The notes under the pieces: generated by a model
What the model saw: only the letters and a program-made list of their open reading frames with translations
Databases searched by the model: none
Told to the model about the DNA's origin: nothing
Shown here: positions 11,047 to 21,754 of the stretch, one piece after another
Layout: the number at the start of each line of letters is the position of its first letter
Numbering within the stretch: position 1 is the stretch's first letter
Translations under genes and position numbers: made by a program
Source: Puccinia triticina
Lineage: Eukaryota > Basidiomycota > Pucciniomycetes > Pucciniales > Pucciniaceae
Assembly (NCBI RefSeq): GCF_026914185.1
Contig: NC_070571.1
Coordinates: 5,022,001-5,086,000, forward strand
Direction of reading: 5' to 3'
Length of the DNA stretch: 64,000 bases

Positions 11047-11210
11047 AAACATCAGCGCGACAAAATCCAGATTTTGTCACCTGCTAAGCTGCTTGCGGGC
11101 AGTGTCAATGGTTAGAGCATCACTCATGAAATTTGAGGTTGGGGTTTTGATTCCTTCTGTATTCAAGGTTGTGGGTTCAACCCTCACATCTCTTGAAATT
11201 ATCTTTTCAC
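11047..11210 (+). mobile_element. tRNA-derived SINE, copy 1
   Basis: It contains an A-box-like GGTTAGAGC, a B box GGTTCAACCC and the flanking block AGCGCGACAAAAT...TTTTGTCACC...TTGCGGGC. A second copy with the same order of blocks lies on the opposite strand at 21541-21662. Both copies are diverged from any functional tRNA. Ends are approximate and I did not find a target duplication. Confidence 0.55.
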
Positions 11211-12840
11211 ATTGTTCAATATGCACTGTATTTGGATAAAGATGAAATCCAAGACCTCTTTATCAATAAGGCTGCACAGATGATTTTTGTTTGACCTCAG
11301 AGTTACTTGAAAAATGTGTCTTTATGCAGGGGTGTAAATGATGAGGAACTTCACAATATTATGAATGCAAGCCATAGCCCCATCCACCTGAGATCCATGC
11401 ACTATAGTACACTTCATTTACTCTTGCAAAAGCAGGGTGTTTCTGTCTTAATACCTCAACTATCAATTCTATGGTACTGGGCCCAATGGCATTCATTGGA
11501 CCAGCTTGCATTAATGCCTCCAACAACACCAAATAATCTATCTTAGCTCAATGTCTCCCTGAAGGTAAGAATTTATTGGAAGAATGTCGGATGGCTTATA
11601 TCTACTATGGATCCCTGCACTGGCCTGAAGAAAAATGTCTTTCAGAGGCTAAGGGAAACAAACAAGAATTTTATATGTGTTGCCAAAATGGAAAGGTCAA
11701 GTTGTACTCTGCTCCAGAATTTCCACCATTTCTCCAGAAGCTATTGACAGGCACTCGCAGGTAAGGGAATTGTTGTTGATTTAATTTATTCCTGTAGCTC
11801 ACGTTATTTGAATGTTCTTTGTAGATTATAAATTTTTTCAAAAGTTTATTACATACAATAACATACTATCCTTTAAATCATTGGGATTTACCCTGAGAAA
11901 CCAAGCTGCAAAAATTTCCGGAGCACCAGTTTTTACAATCCAAGGAGGCCTGTCATCAAATTGGACCAATCCAACCTTCAGGAGATCATGCTGCAAGTTT
12001 CACTCAAATATTTGTGACAAAGGATTGGAGGAAGCAGAACATCAAAAAGAGGGTGCACTTGGAGACTGTTCAAACCAGATCACAAGAGATAAAGTGGATG
12101 TTAAAACAATACACAAGTTACAGGATTTTAATTATACTCATAATCCATATGTGAAGTTGTACAGGATAGCCGGCAAATTCTTGAACATGGGCAAAAATAT
12201 TTCTACTGTACTAAAAACTGTTCAAACCTGCAGCCTTGATCTGAGAAGGTATAACACTCCAACTGTTCTCCAACTATTGGGGAGGTGATACTCTTGATTT
12301 TTTAAATTCAATTAAATATTGAGATATAGAGAGAACAGGTGGGCAGAAAAGACACCTTTGAACTCTAGTATGTAATACTTAAAGCAGTGGATCTTTCCCT
12401 GCTCAGAGATTACCATACAAACCCACCAACCTTAAAATAAAAGTGAGTGGGTTTTTAACAACCCCTAAACTTCCTCTTCCTTCCACTTCAGCTTTGCCTT
12501 TGAGTAATTTTGCTAGATACAGGTGATTGTTATAACACCTGTAATCTAGATCCAAGCAGTTTCCTTAAGCCTTGAGGAGAAAAAGTGCAGGCTTGGGGCA
12601 TTGCCACATCCCCTTAATTACTCAAGGGTGCTAGTCCCTCCACTGTGCAGCATCAAGTTGGACTTCTGATTAATCTTGTAACTATAGTGTCACCAAACAA
12701 AAATACCATCAACTTGGTGTTACACAACATACCAGAGCTGAAAACACATAAAAATGTTGTCCAAATGATGCCTTTTTAATCAAGTTCTTTGTGCCTCTTT
12801 CCTCATGAGGAAGAAGACTAAATATTGGGGAAATTGCTGA
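11211..12840. other. AT-rich stretch, nothing recognised
   Basis: Open frames are short (up to about 158 codons at 11812-12288) and show no domain or splice support. The part just beyond, 12841-12982, is homologous to the 3' flank of locus C and belongs to the duplicated unit of locus B. Confidence 0.4.
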
Positions 12841-12982
12841 TCAGGATCCCTGAGAGAATTTATCCTGCCTGGCTTGCCCACTAGGAAGTTCCCATAATCT
12901 GGCAGGGACTAAATCTGAATTGTAATTTTCAAAGAAAGAAAAATATATTAGATTATTCAAGGGAAATAATTGAATCAAGAAT

Positions 12983-14550
12983 TCAAGTGTGAAATTGTTC
13001 CTTGAGAAGTGTGATCAAAAGTTCCAATTCATCTGGATGGTGGTGCATATACCAAGTAGCTAGAAATGAAACAAGATGCCCTGGCATAACATGAAGATTT
13101 TTCCCATCCTTTGAGAAGTGTTCAATCAACTTCCTTTGAACTGGTCCAAATAGGTGGACAGATTCTTCAGCAAGCATGTTGGCCCACGGTAAGCAATTTG
13201 GTTTTGTTTGAACCAGTCCATGAACTGGTAGACTGTCAATTGGTTTAATCATCATCTGAACCAACCAATGCAACAAATCTTTCCTTCTTTTCTCTGGTGT
13301 TTCTCTTGTGTTAGCCCAATTTGGTAATTTCTGGATGACCATTTGGTGAAATCCATCCAAATCTTTCAACAAATGATTCACACGTGCCAATAATTCTTCT
13401 TCCTTAAATGGCAATGAGGTGCTTTTCTTCAGAATTCTGAGTGGCTGAGACTGTTGGGCATTTTGCAAGTGTGTGGATTCATATATGGCAATCTGTAATT
13501 TTGGATGAGAGTGTTTCATCCCACCAGTTGGAGTTTCAAATCTATCACTTTGCTCTTTAAAATCCAAGAGGATAGGTTCAACTATGTCACTATTTGGATT
13601 CATCAGCTTGCCAAGACTTTGATGGTAAGCTTGGGGTGGCAATTGCCTCAAAAGAATCAATATGGTTTCTTGGGGTGCTTCATAACTTTTTATTTGAGAT
13701 GGAGGAAATTCTTGATATGATTTTGGATCCGGTGCTTCAAGTTTCAATTGGAGGAAAGATCAGATGACGCACCAAGAGAAAACACTCTAAAATATCAGCA
13801 ACAAGTTTCAGACACGACATTAGAGTCTGCTTCCCACTCACTTTCGCGTCTAAATTCTGTGATTAGCTTGGTGGCTGTGTCCGGTAGGAGGCCAAGAGCA
13901 TCCTCATCTTGGGAAAAGAATCTTAGTAGGTGTACTTGAGCTGGTCGGATATTTTTTTCCTGAAAATCCTCATCCCGAATTGGGAATGGCGCTGTGATGA
14001 TTCCTAAAATTGGATAACCTCTAGCTTGATCAAATATTTCTCCATCCAGCCAATTTAGCATTTTTTGTTGATGTTCTACTTGGTCCACTAAAGGTATTCT
14101 CAAGTTCTCCAAGGCTTCTTCATAGAGCTTGTGCATGAAGAGGATCAAGTTCCTGTAATGCAAACCTAACACTTCATCTAGCTGTGGATTGGAGTTGTGT
14201 TTTAAGACTCTTAGTTGTCCGATCCCATTGTCATGCCTATAACAGCCGTATGGCAAACTGGGGTGAACAGCTTTTTCTAAGGGAGTGATCGCATGATAAT
14301 TGAGGCTACCAAAAGTTTGAGGTATCGTGGCCAGTCTTGCTTGGAACTCTAATCTTGCGTTTTTGAGAAAAGGTATCAATATTGTACCCGAAGCTGAAAA
14401 GTAACTTCGATGGGACGGATGCTTTTGAAGGAGATTTGCCACTCTGATTAATTTTTTTGCTTTAGCCTTAGTCCCTGTATTACATTTCCCGGTGTCGACC
14501 TGTTTGTCGACTGCTGTTGAGGAATAATGATGGTCATTCAAATTACTCAT
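12983..14550 (-). CDS. rust-type protein of unknown function, locus B, ORF2
   Basis: Two exons, 14550-13842 and 13734-12983, with a 107-bp intron, give 486 residues. It is homologous over its full length to ORF2 of loci A and C, with blocks HPSLPYGCYR, LHYRNLILFMHKLYE, RPAQVHLLRFFSQDE, LRILKKSTSL, DSLPVHGLVQTKPN, LFGPVQRKLIEHFSKD and LATWYMHHHPDELE. No signal peptide is seen and no known domain is recognised. An in-frame TAA lies two codons upstream of the ATG, so translation begins here or after splicing I cannot see. Bases 13330-13636 of this gene were the template for the insertion at 16864-17170. Confidence 0.62.
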
Positions 14551-14593
14551 GAGTTAGCATTTCCTTAGCTGATCAACAATTGGAACGGATCAT

Positions 14594-15142
14594 TCACGCC
14601 AACTGACTCCGACGTCGTGGATTCCCACGTGAGACCCCGCTTCCATCCGGTGGCAAGATCAAGACCCTTGTTTTGCTCGGAGCTGCAAAAGGTGAAGTGA
14701 TTTGTTTTGTTTTGTTTTTCAGTTGTCGTAGTGTTAAGAGGATGGCAGGTTTCAACTTACGACTCATCCGTCCCACGTGATGGCTGGCTGGGTATGGATA
14801 TCTTGAAGGGACGATAGAGGCATCCAGAGCCGGTCGAGGAAGACCATGTAAGACTGGACTTGAAATTGACTCGGATTCTAGTGTCTGAAGCCCGTGTGTC
14901 AGACTTTTATCTCCTCGTCTTTCTTCCCCCATGAATTTGTCGGGTATAGTCACCGCGCTGCCCTCAACATAATTCGGCGACAAGGCGGCGAATAGTTCAT
15001 CAGTCGTATACTCACTCTCAATCGGGAGCTCCAAGCGGAAGCTGTTCGTGATTTCTGGAGATGTGGTCAAGACTGCTAGGTTTGCCCACAAAAGAATAAG
15101 GCATGTGGGACGATGGCGACCAGGAAACTGAAGAGAAAACAT
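14594..15142 (-). CDS. secreted protein, locus B, ORF1
   Basis: Exons 15142-14761 and 14682-14594, with a 78-bp intron (GTAAGT...TTGCAG), give 156 residues. A signal peptide is clear: the basic start MFSLQFPGRHR is followed by the hydrophobic LILLWANLAVLTTS. The mature part contains ESEYTTDELFAALSPN and DKFMGEE and ends RGNPRRRSQLA. Intron position, phase and tail agree with loci A and C. It is followed by ORF2 after 43 nt. Homology to locus C continues about 100 bp upstream of the ATG (GACGAGCTGAGAGCT.. and ATCTCAAACGG), so the promoter was duplicated too. Confidence 0.62.
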   Translation of the reverse strand: MFSLQFPGRHRPTCLILLWANLAVLTTSPEITNSFRLELPIESEYTTDELFAALSPNYVEGSAVTIPDKFMGEERRGDKSLTHGLQTLESESISSPVLHGLPRPALDASIVPSRYPYPASHHVGRMSRKLKPAILLTLRQLKNKTKQITSPFAAPSKTRVLILPPDGSGVSRGNPRRRSQLA

Positions 15143-15582
15143 TTTGGAAAATGTGATATTAGGTGCTAAGCCTATCATAGCCAACAGCCCACAACTGTTT
15201 TCTATCAGTCGTTTGGAACCTGACGAGCTGAGAGCTCCGGAAGAAATCTCAAACGGTACATAAATACATACCCCGGTTTAAAATTACTGGCCCATTACCG
15301 GGAACAAAGTGGGAGGTGATAAGGTCCAAGTAGCTGCGGAAGCAAGGCACGCCCACCGCGGCGAGGGCCCAAGGGAGAAGCGGGGCCTGAGGCGCAGCAA
15401 GCACCGGCCAGCGCCGCAGCAAAACTATGTGGGCGGGATCAACCGGCCGCTGCAGAAACTTGATACCGTCGGCCAACGTAACCTTATCGGATCCTACTCG
15501 CCCTCGTGAAGGTATCAACCACAGTTTTCCACCGGGATCGAAGACGGGAAAACTTTTCTCGCTCTAACACATCTACAATCAC

Positions 15583-17642
15583 ATGTCTAACCTGATGCAA
15601 CAAACGACAGCGCTAGTGAAGCAGATGGCCGGAATCCAACCGCAACAAGGAGCAAGCACAGAAGAACCCCCGGAGGCGGCAGAAGAAGCGGTGGATGAAG
15701 TCCCGGACCTGAACCCGCCAAAGAAGACGAAGAAAGGAGCGGGGCAAAAAGAGGCGAGTAGGAAAATCGCCACCCGGTCGACATCAAAAGTCCCAGAGGA
15801 ACCGAACCAACCGTTAGCCGCCCAACCCAGCGAGCGCGATGGATGGGAGGAGCTGTTGATGGACGTAGGCATACAGACGGGAAAAGGCGGTAAGTTATCT
15901 CGATACCAACGGAAGGAACCGAGAGGAAATCCAAAGGAATAGCAATTAACTAGCCTTACCGCTGTTAGCCTATAAACCAGAGGAACAATCGGATATCACG
16001 ACGAACGATCAAACGTCGAAGAAACGAGGAAGGCCAGGGTCGGCGTCGAACCCAGTCGTAGCAGACGAAGAAGCAACCCGATCGCGGACCCAGGGAGCAG
16101 TCCCAGCCTGGAAGATTCAGGAGACATTGGTCACGATGGTGGAAAGGGCGATGAAGGCAGAGGCCGACGGTGACATGGCACTGGCGGGTCGGTTATACGA
16201 CATAGGAGCCGGCCTAGGGAGAGCGGTGCCAACGAAAACCCAGGCCGTGGCTGATCGAGACGAAAGATCCACGAAGCAACCATACCCGGCGGTACCAGGC
16301 CTCAAGGTCCCCGTCCCAGTAACCAAGGGGAACGATTCGGCCAACTGCTACAAAGAGAGACAGCAATCAGAAGTGACCAAGTCAAGCGGGACGACGACCA
16401 AGGTGATCGACTTGATCTGCGACGAGTCTGCAGTCCCCACATCGGTTGATGTGGGGCTGACCCCATTTTTTCAAAAGAACCTGGAGGAATTGAAGGGACC
16501 ACTCCCGTTGACAATCTTCAACGAGGAATGGCAGGATAAAGCCATAATGCATTACTCCGAGAAGAAACCCAAGGCAGAAGAAAGCGGATCCGACAGATTC
16601 CGATACTCAGGTTACCCCTACCCGAGCAAATACTGCCAGACATATAACGAGTGGTCAGTGAACCATCAAGGGTTCGTCAGCGCCCTCGGGAAGATTGGGA
16701 CCGCGGCTCACGCCACCTTCGCAGGGTGGCTCGTAATTCACAAGAGGCATTGCGACGCCATAATAATCCGCGATGGTTACATGGCAGGATTACGGTACGA
16801 CATCCAGATACGGTCGAATGCATTCGCGCATCGAGTAAAACTCGGGGACGGTCGAGTGTCAGTCCCCAAGCTTACCATCAAAGTCTTGGCAAGCTGATGA
16901 ATCCAAATAGTGACATAGTTGAACCTATCCTCTTGGATTTTAAAGAGCAAAGTGATAGATTTGAAACTCCAACTGGTGGGATGAAACACTCTCATCCAAA
17001 ATTACAGATTGCCATATATGAATCCACACACTTGCAAAATGCCCAACAGTCTCAGCCACTCAGAATTCTGAAGAAAAGCACCTCATTGCCATTTAAGGAA
17101 GAAGAATTATTGGCACGTGTGAATCATTTGTTGAAAGATTTGGATGGATTTCACCAAATGGTCATCCAGAATTACGGTACGACATCCAGATACGGTCGAA
17201 TGCATTCGCGCATCGAGTAAAACTCGGGGACGGTCGAGTGTCAGTGGCCAACATCTCGGTTTACCGAGAAGACGTGGTGAGGAAGGCCTACGGCAAAGCA
17301 AGGAAGTTCGAGGAGGTGGACTTCCCCGATAACCCGTACTCGGCGGGAGGGAGAAGATACGGGTGGGATCCGACGACCGGCCAGCCAAAGTCAAAAGGTG
17401 ACAGTGGCGCGAACATCCTCCCTCTCCACCTACGACAACCAGACACCCGTCCAGTAGATCCGAAGCAACCAAACCAGCAAAGAAGAACTTCGCCAGACGC
17501 TGCAAAGGGTCAAGAGAGGAATGGGAACGGCGGTCAAAAGCAAGGTCAAGGGGGGTATAAGGGCAACCGATACAACCCGCGACATGGCGAAAGAGACGGC
17601 GGAAGAGACGGTGGTCGAGACGGAAACCGAAGGAACTTTTAG
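15583..17642 (+). pseudogene. gag-like ORF of DIRS element A, disrupted
   Basis: Exon 1 is 15583-15889. A 79-bp intron (GTAAGT...GTTAG) follows, and exon 2 starts at 15969. The protein has a basic, low-complexity N-terminus, a central region with TPFFQKNLEELKGP, a conserved block DGYMAGLRYDIQIRSNAFAH and a Gly/Arg/Asn-rich C-terminus. At 16864 the frame is broken by a 307-bp foreign insert plus a 75-bp duplication; 382 bp shifts frame and brings a stop. Downstream, coding resumes with VANISVYREDVVRKAY, which aligns with DISVFRSNMAQEAY of element B. The function would be packaging of element RNA, by analogy. Confidence 0.7.
16789..17245 (+). other. 307-bp inverted copy of locus B between 75-bp repeats
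   Basis: 16789-16863 and 17171-17245 are identical 75-bp direct repeats. Between them, 16864-17170 is an exact reverse-complement copy of 13330-13636, as far as I could check base by base. At the right junction, CCAGA followed by ATTAC resembles CCAGAAATTAC of the source, a short microhomology. It interrupts the gag-like ORF. Confidence 0.92.
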
Positions 17643-17952
17643 TAGGCTACAAATCTAAACTCTAATTCTTAGTACTTAGTAATACAGAGACCAAAGCGAG
17701 AGGTCTCGGCGTCAAACGCATTTGTTCTTTCCTTTTTTATTCCTCCTTGGTTTAAATGTTAATGCATTTGGTGACCCATAAACGCGCGAGGTTGATGAGA
17801 CCACAATGTGAGAGCAAGGATCTGATTGTTGTGCAAATTTCTATAACAGTGAGAGCAGCAGGGAAGGGAGTACAGACAATAAGGAAGACAACGAGTCAAT
17901 ACAAGAATGGGAGGATGACCCACATTTCTGGCCGAAGACAGTCTCCTGTGAG

Positions 17953-19581
17953 ATGAACATCCCGCGATGGCGACTAGCGCTAGAGAACGCGGGCCTGCTG
18001 CCGGAGTTCGAAGACGTCCTTGTAGGTTTCAAAGAAGGTTTCAACCAAGGAATTCCGCAACACGTGGTCAAAGGATTCCAAAACTATTACACGCCACCGA
18101 ATCACAGCTCAGCGCTACAAGCAAGATCTAAGATTGAAGAATCGATGAAAAAGGAAGTGGAAGCGGGGAGAATGTTTGGACCGTACACAAGGGAACAGGT
18201 AAACAAGCACTTCCCGTTCTTCAGAACGAGCCCGCTAGGGGCGGTGATTAACGGAGACGGGTCTCTGAGACCGATCAACGATCTGTCTTTCCCGCACGGA
18301 GAAGTAGGGATCCCGTCAGTGAATTCGTTTGTGGACTCAGACGAATTCCTAACCACTTGGGACGATTTCAACGTCGTCGCAAAATTCTTAAAGAAGACAA
18401 AGGAACCAATTCTCCTAGCGATTTTCGATTGGGAAAAGGCATATCGACAGATCCCTACAAGGCCGGACCAGTGGCAGTATCTGATGGTACAAGATTTCGA
18501 GAACGGGATAATGCTAGATACACGAATTGCCTTTGGCGGGGTGGCTGGTTGCGGATCATTTGGACGACCGGCAGACGCGTGGAAACAAATAATGCTAGCG
18601 GAATTTGATGTCCTCACGATTTTCCGATGGGTAGACGATAATTTATTTGTGAAAAGAGCAGACTCCAGACTTCTGATGACGGACGTGGTGAAGCGATCCG
18701 ACGAACTGGGGGTCAAAACAAACAAAGAGAAATATGCGCCGTTTGCAGAAGAGCAAAAGTATGTCGGTTTCATCTGGAACGGAACCCACAAAACTGTTCG
18801 ACTCCCAGCCAAAAAACTAGCGAAACGGATACTACAGGTGCAAGAATTCTTAGAAGATGGCACAGAATTTTGGTACACTGAGGTTGAAGTTATTGCGGGT
18901 CGGCTGAATCACGTTTCATACATTCTCCCTCAACTACGGTGCTACTTATGTAGCGTATATAGGTGGCTAAAGAGTTGGGTATACAAGGATAGGAAACGGC
19001 CGATACCCAAAGATGTGAAAGAAGATTTCCAGGTATGGCTAGCAACCCTAACAAGTTTCAAACCGACACGCTTGATCAGTCTACAAGAACCGACCAAAGT
19101 AGGCTGGGTCGGCGACGCCTCAACAAGCTTCGGAATAGGCGTTACAATTGGGAAACACTGGGCACAATTCCTCTTGCGGTCGCGCAAAGAACTAGAGAAA
19201 GGGATTGCGAAAGACCTGGATATGGAAGAAGAAAGGATATCACGTCTAGAAACCGTGGCGGTGCGATTAGGGTTGCTAATGCTCTTTAAACTCGGCGCAC
19301 GAGCAGGGAAAAACTTTATTGTCTGGACAGATAATACATCAACAGAGACGGTAATAAATAAAAGAAAATCAAAAGACAAATTCGTCAACGAAGAATGGAA
19401 AGTCATCCAGAAGATGTTGATTGAAAGACAAATTAATCTGGTGGCAAAAAGAGTCAACTCAGCGGAAAATCGAGCCGACTCACTCTCACGGGGATCAAGA
19501 ACGGGCCACAGAAGACAGGACCAAATAAGGATTGATGTACCTAGTGATTTACGAAACCTGATCGAACAGGTTTTAGAGTAA
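17953..19581 (+). CDS. reverse transcriptase/RNase H, DIRS element A
   Basis: 542 residues from the internal ATG. RT motifs: FFRTSPLGAV and DGSLRPINDLSF, then the palm block LLAIFDWEKAYRQIP, FGGVAGCGSFGRPADAW and the catalytic FRWVDDNLFV. RNase H follows with GWVGDAS, LETVAVRLGLLM, VWTDNTSTE and AENRADSLSRG, giving the D-E-D-D set. The frame is open upstream of the ATG, where WPKTVSCEMNIPRW matches WPTRVKCEMNIPLW upstream of the copy B ATG. Translation therefore probably starts earlier, perhaps after splicing near 17855. The ORF is intact although gag is broken. Confidence 0.85.
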   Translation: MNIPRWRLALENAGLLPEFEDVLVGFKEGFNQGIPQHVVKGFQNYYTPPNHSSALQARSKIEESMKKEVEAGRMFGPYTREQVNKHFPFFRTSPLGAVINGDGSLRPINDLSFPHGEVGIPSVNSFVDSDEFLTTWDDFNVVAKFLKKTKEPILLAIFDWEKAYRQIPTRPDQWQYLMVQDFENGIMLDTRIAFGGVAGCGSFGRPADAWKQIMLAEFDVLTIFRWVDDNLFVKRADSRLLMTDVVKRSDELGVKTNKEKYAPFAEEQKYVGFIWNGTHKTVRLPAKKLAKRILQVQEFLEDGTEFWYTEVEVIAGRLNHVSYILPQLRCYLCSVYRWLKSWVYKDRKRPIPKDVKEDFQVWLATLTSFKPTRLISLQEPTKVGWVGDASTSFGIGVTIGKHWAQFLLRSRKELEKGIAKDLDMEEERISRLETVAVRLGLLMLFKLGARAGKNFIVWTDNTSTETVINKRKSKDKFVNEEWKVIQKMLIERQINLVAKRVNSAENRADSLSRGSRTGHRRQDQIRIDVPSDLRNLIEQVLE

Positions 19582-19600
19582 GGAATCCATTAGTTTAAGC

Positions 19601-21540
19601 AAGTAAGAGACAAATGCAATTAAAAGGAGCACAGCGGCTAGGTATGGGTGTGGATAGGCTAGCTCTGAGCAAGGCTCCAGTTACCTGGAGTTACGGGTCG
19701 GGCTCAGACCTTAGGGAGATTTCTCCAGACAGCCGGGATGGAGTCAAGGGGCCGGAAGGCACTTGCCTCTTTTCATCTACCAACAAGCAGGTCTCAGACC
19801 TGCCTACGTTAGGTAAAGAGAAAAGAGAGGAGCTCCATCCCCCACAACCCATACTTGAGTAGCTTGGAGAGAACAGGACTCTCGGGCTACTCTAGACAAC
19901 TAGGAAGAATTTATTCCACTGCAGTTGTTGAAGAAGTCAATCAAACTAAAAAAGCTAATAGAAATAGCAAGCGCAAAAGGTGCGCCACAAGAATAAATTC
20001 CCACAGCGGGCGGGACGCGGTAGCAGCAGATTGGATGTTACACTAAGACCCATGTTCCGATGCGACGCGATTTTTCTTCGATCAAATCACCCCAAACCTT
20101 AAAAAAATAGCTCTCATCAAACTCGAAGAAGCACTTCGCGTCAATCCGGGAACCCTCTCCCAGCTCCAGATGTGAGCCATATTTCTGGGGGGTCCAGTGC
20201 GGGGGAGCCCACTGGAATGCTGGAATCTGGAACTTCAGCTCTTGGTGTGTGCATACCTTGGAAGGCGTGCTTGGTGCGCATTACATTAGATGGCAGCTGC
20301 CTAATATTTTATCCTCATTTTTCCGGGGCCCGGCGCGGCGAGGCCACGCGTGTGACGTGTTCGATGCAAAGTGGATCAACATACTTTGTGGCGCGTCGCG
20401 GCTTTCACTAATCCCTGTGACCTGATCAACCCTTGCGACACAGAAAGTCAGGGTCCCCAAGCCTACACCACGGGTGAAGCGCATCGGAATGATTTCGATC
20501 GGCAACTAACACGGTTTAGGTTTGCCCGCAGCAAGGGCGGAGCCCTTGACGGTCGGCAATTCACCTGAAATCTACTCCACACAAGCCGCTAGCAGACCAT
20601 TCTGGACACAGCGGAATTTTGATAAGAGCCATTCTCTATGAGGCTTGCTCACTCAATGCAGACCCATTTTTTTGAGTTTGGTTTTAACCCTAACTTAACA
20701 CTAGTCCCCCCTGGTGGGAGGCTTGCTGTGGCTGACACAAAGTCAAAGATTTGGCTGAGGAAGATATCAAAAATGGCTGGAGGAAAATTATTTAGCCTCA
20801 CCCAGCCTCCCCCTCAGCTCCAGTGGACCTGCCCCAGAGCCAAAATATACTTCTGGGACTCAGCTTTCAAATTGAAATGGCACTGGTCTCATCTCCCCAA
20901 TCCCTGCCATTTTCACTATACTAATCTTTCAAAAATAAAAAACAAAAACACAAAGAAATTCAAACTATGGATCTACCATCATGACTTGTGGATCTTGGAT
21001 TCACAAACCTGCAGATATCTGCAGATTCTACACCTGTAGCCACTCAATAGTTGCATTTTGTTGCAGATAGAATATTCAATCATGCATATTATCAGAAAAT
21101 TCAAAAATGGATCTTCAGAGAAATGGAATATCCTTCAGGATTCCTTTGACCTTCAAAACCAATTTCTTCATTCAATTTTGGAGTTTAGGCCTCAAGCCAA
21201 TAGGTGTGGACCAATGCACATCAGTATTGCCAAAAAAACTGTCTATTCAGATTTTCTTGAAAATATTTTGTTGATTTCAAACTAATTTTTTAATATTTTT
21301 GGGCTTGAAAATCATTCCTTTGTCTGCAAGCCTGCAGACATTATTCATAGGTCTCTCCTACAGAGAGCCCTTGGGCGGGGTTCCCCAGACCCTCCATTTG
21401 AGAGGCTTAGTTAAGCTAGGGCTTAACCCAAATTTTGATTGGGATGATTCCTCCAATCATACTGGAAGCTTTCTAATTGCTTTTTGGGTTTTTGCACCAT
21501 CCAATGAGCTTTCTGGATTGAATGTCGGAAACTAAAGTGT
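19601..21540. other. non-coding stretch after DIRS element A
   Basis: No recombinase or other gene recognised. Near 19908 and 20000 GAATTTATTCC and its inverse occur about 90 bp apart, which could belong to DIRS end structures. 20600-21540 is AT-rich without domains. Confidence 0.4.
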
Positions 21541-21662
21541 AAGTTGTGCACTACGGGATTTGAACCTGTGTCCTCAAAATTCAAGAGTGATGATTTTTAC
21601 CAACTAAGTTAAAATAACACAGCCCGCAAACGGGTGATGAAATTGTAATTTTGTTGCGCTGA
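21541..21662 (-). mobile_element. tRNA-derived SINE, copy 2
   Basis: On the minus strand the order is AGCGCAACAAAAT, TTTCATCACC, TTGCGGGC, an A-box-like region (CTTAGTTGGTAAA) and a B box (GGTTCAAATCC) followed by CGTAGTGCAC. This is the block order of the copy at 11047. It looks partly like a tRNA but the arms do not pair well, so it is not annotated as one. Confidence 0.55.
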
Positions 21663-21754
21663 TGTAACACAAAGTCAAAATCAAATTTGTGCCCTGGCCC
21701 AGTTGTCACCTGGCGTTTTCAATGGCAGTTGCAAGAGCAAATAACAACCCCTTG

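Larger units (their letters stand above)
15266..19600 (+). mobile_element. DIRS-order retroelement A (no recombinase seen)
   Basis: It encodes a gag-like ORF and an RT/RNase H ORF that match, in order and along their length, those of the fuller element at 52.4-58.3 kb. No tyrosine recombinase is found downstream, so this copy is truncated or non-autonomous. The left limit is set where homology between the 5' flanks of loci B and C ends; the right limit is uncertain and could reach about 20050. I did not resolve terminal or internal complementary repeats. Confidence 0.65.

Noticed and set aside
15266..15580. 5' LTR of a retrotransposon before DIRS element A
   Set aside because: No matching copy is found downstream of the RT ORF, and DIRS elements lack ordinary LTRs.
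16127..17220. A fusion gene of gag and the locus B protein
   Set aside because: The locus B segment is an inserted copy that brings a frameshift and a stop; an accident, not a fusion.
21541..21620. A tRNA gene on the minus strand
   Set aside because: It has box-like motifs, but the acceptor and anticodon arms do not pair; a SINE fits better because a second copy exists.
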